NCBI GenBank assembly: GCA_013298265.1
Contig: JAAFHE010000255.1
Location: 1 to 6,224 of the forward strand
Length of the DNA: 6,224 nucleotides
Origin: Lysobacterales bacterium
Lineage (GTDB): Bacteria; Pseudomonadota; Gammaproteobacteria; Xanthomonadales; Rhodanobacteraceae
Reading direction: 5' to 3'
The notes beneath the pieces are model-generated. The model ran no database searches. It saw only the letters and a program-made list of their open reading frames with translations, and was not told where the DNA came from. Every line of letters starts with the position of its first letter. Positions within the stretch are counted from its first letter, which is position 1. The position numbers were made by a program, and so were the translations under genes. Positions 6,075-6,224 of the stretch are shown here, in pieces.

Positions 6075-6224
6075 GACGGAGTGCTCGGTTCCAGCTTCTG
6101 CCGCTGAGGCGAATCCGGAAATTCAGTACGCAGACGGCGCGCATATTCGTTGGCTTCGCGAGTGTTGCCAAGGCCGTTTTCAATGCTGTGTCCGAGCAGC
6201 AGGGCATCCGGGTTGGCTACACCG
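6071..6224 (-). CDS. pilF: Type IV pilus pilotin PilF/PilW, C-terminal end
   Basis: Only the last 50 codons are in the window. They read from GVANPDALLLGHSIENGLGN through TREANEYARRLRTEFPDSPQ to a Ser before TGA. The LLLG-h-x-x-E-x-x-LGN-x-x-x-A pattern and R-x-EFPDS are typical of the final TPR helices of PilF/PilW, the TPR lipoprotein that brings the PilQ secretin to the outer membrane for type IV pilus assembly. Its place directly before rodZ is the usual one in pilus-bearing gammaproteobacteria. The stop codon overlaps the rodZ ATG (ATGA), pointing to one operon. The N-terminal lipoprotein signal is outside the window. Confidence 0.85.
   Translation of the reverse strand, partial: GVANPDALLLGHSIENGLGNTREANEYARRLRTEFPDSPQRQKLEPSTPS

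Noticed and set aside
4884..6107. A 407-codon open frame on the plus strand
   Set aside because: It is the antisense shadow of rodZ, whose HTH, membrane and DUF4115 segments are clear on the other strand.

Overview
The window is about 6.2 kb of GC-rich DNA. Every recognisable gene lies on the minus strand, so the genes read from the right end to the left. The order is pilF (3' end only), rodZ, yfgM-like, bamB, der, mobA, moeA (5' part only). This housekeeping order, the PilF homologue, the high GC and the direct rodZ-to-yfgM junction without ispG and hisS suggest a gammaproteobacterium, probably of the Xanthomonadales type. That placement is an inference from gene order and protein similarity by eye, not from a search.

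Region by region, from right to left. The last 50 codons of pilF (type IV pilus pilotin) overlap the rodZ start by four bases (ATGA). rodZ encodes a HTH, transmembrane and DUF4115 cell-shape protein. A 190-bp spacer with several small stem-loops follows, then yfgM (membrane TPR protein), which overlaps bamB (outer-membrane lipoprotein of the BAM complex) by another ATGA. Next is a 343-bp spacer with five clear stem-loops, three of them nearly contiguous behind the bamB stop. Then come der (double-GTPase ribosome assembly factor), a 188-bp spacer, and mobA-moeA (molybdenum cofactor), which overlap by 14 bases.

The most interesting part is the der-mobA spacer. It is almost wholly filled by a 182-bp imperfect palindrome (935-1116) with 17-bp perfect terminal inverted repeats ending in TA, which looks like a MITE or other non-autonomous insertion. 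The mobA start codon lies inside the left arm of this element. The mobA reading frame is also open from a GTG eight bases after the der stop, through the element, to a TGA two codons before the present ATG. Removing the element with one TA on paper joins that GTG in frame to mobA. The element therefore appears to have displaced the original start and supplied a new one.

The first 16 bases are not genomic: they match the end of the standard Illumina adapter, and the conserved MoeA reading frame breaks exactly there. The window is therefore the end of an assembled contig. The genes belong to envelope growth (PilF, RodZ, YfgM, BamB), ribosome assembly (Der) and molybdopterin metabolism (MobA, MoeA). 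I see no CRISPR array, tRNA, rRNA, defence system or transposase. Long plus-strand open frames are antisense shadows of the high-GC genes.
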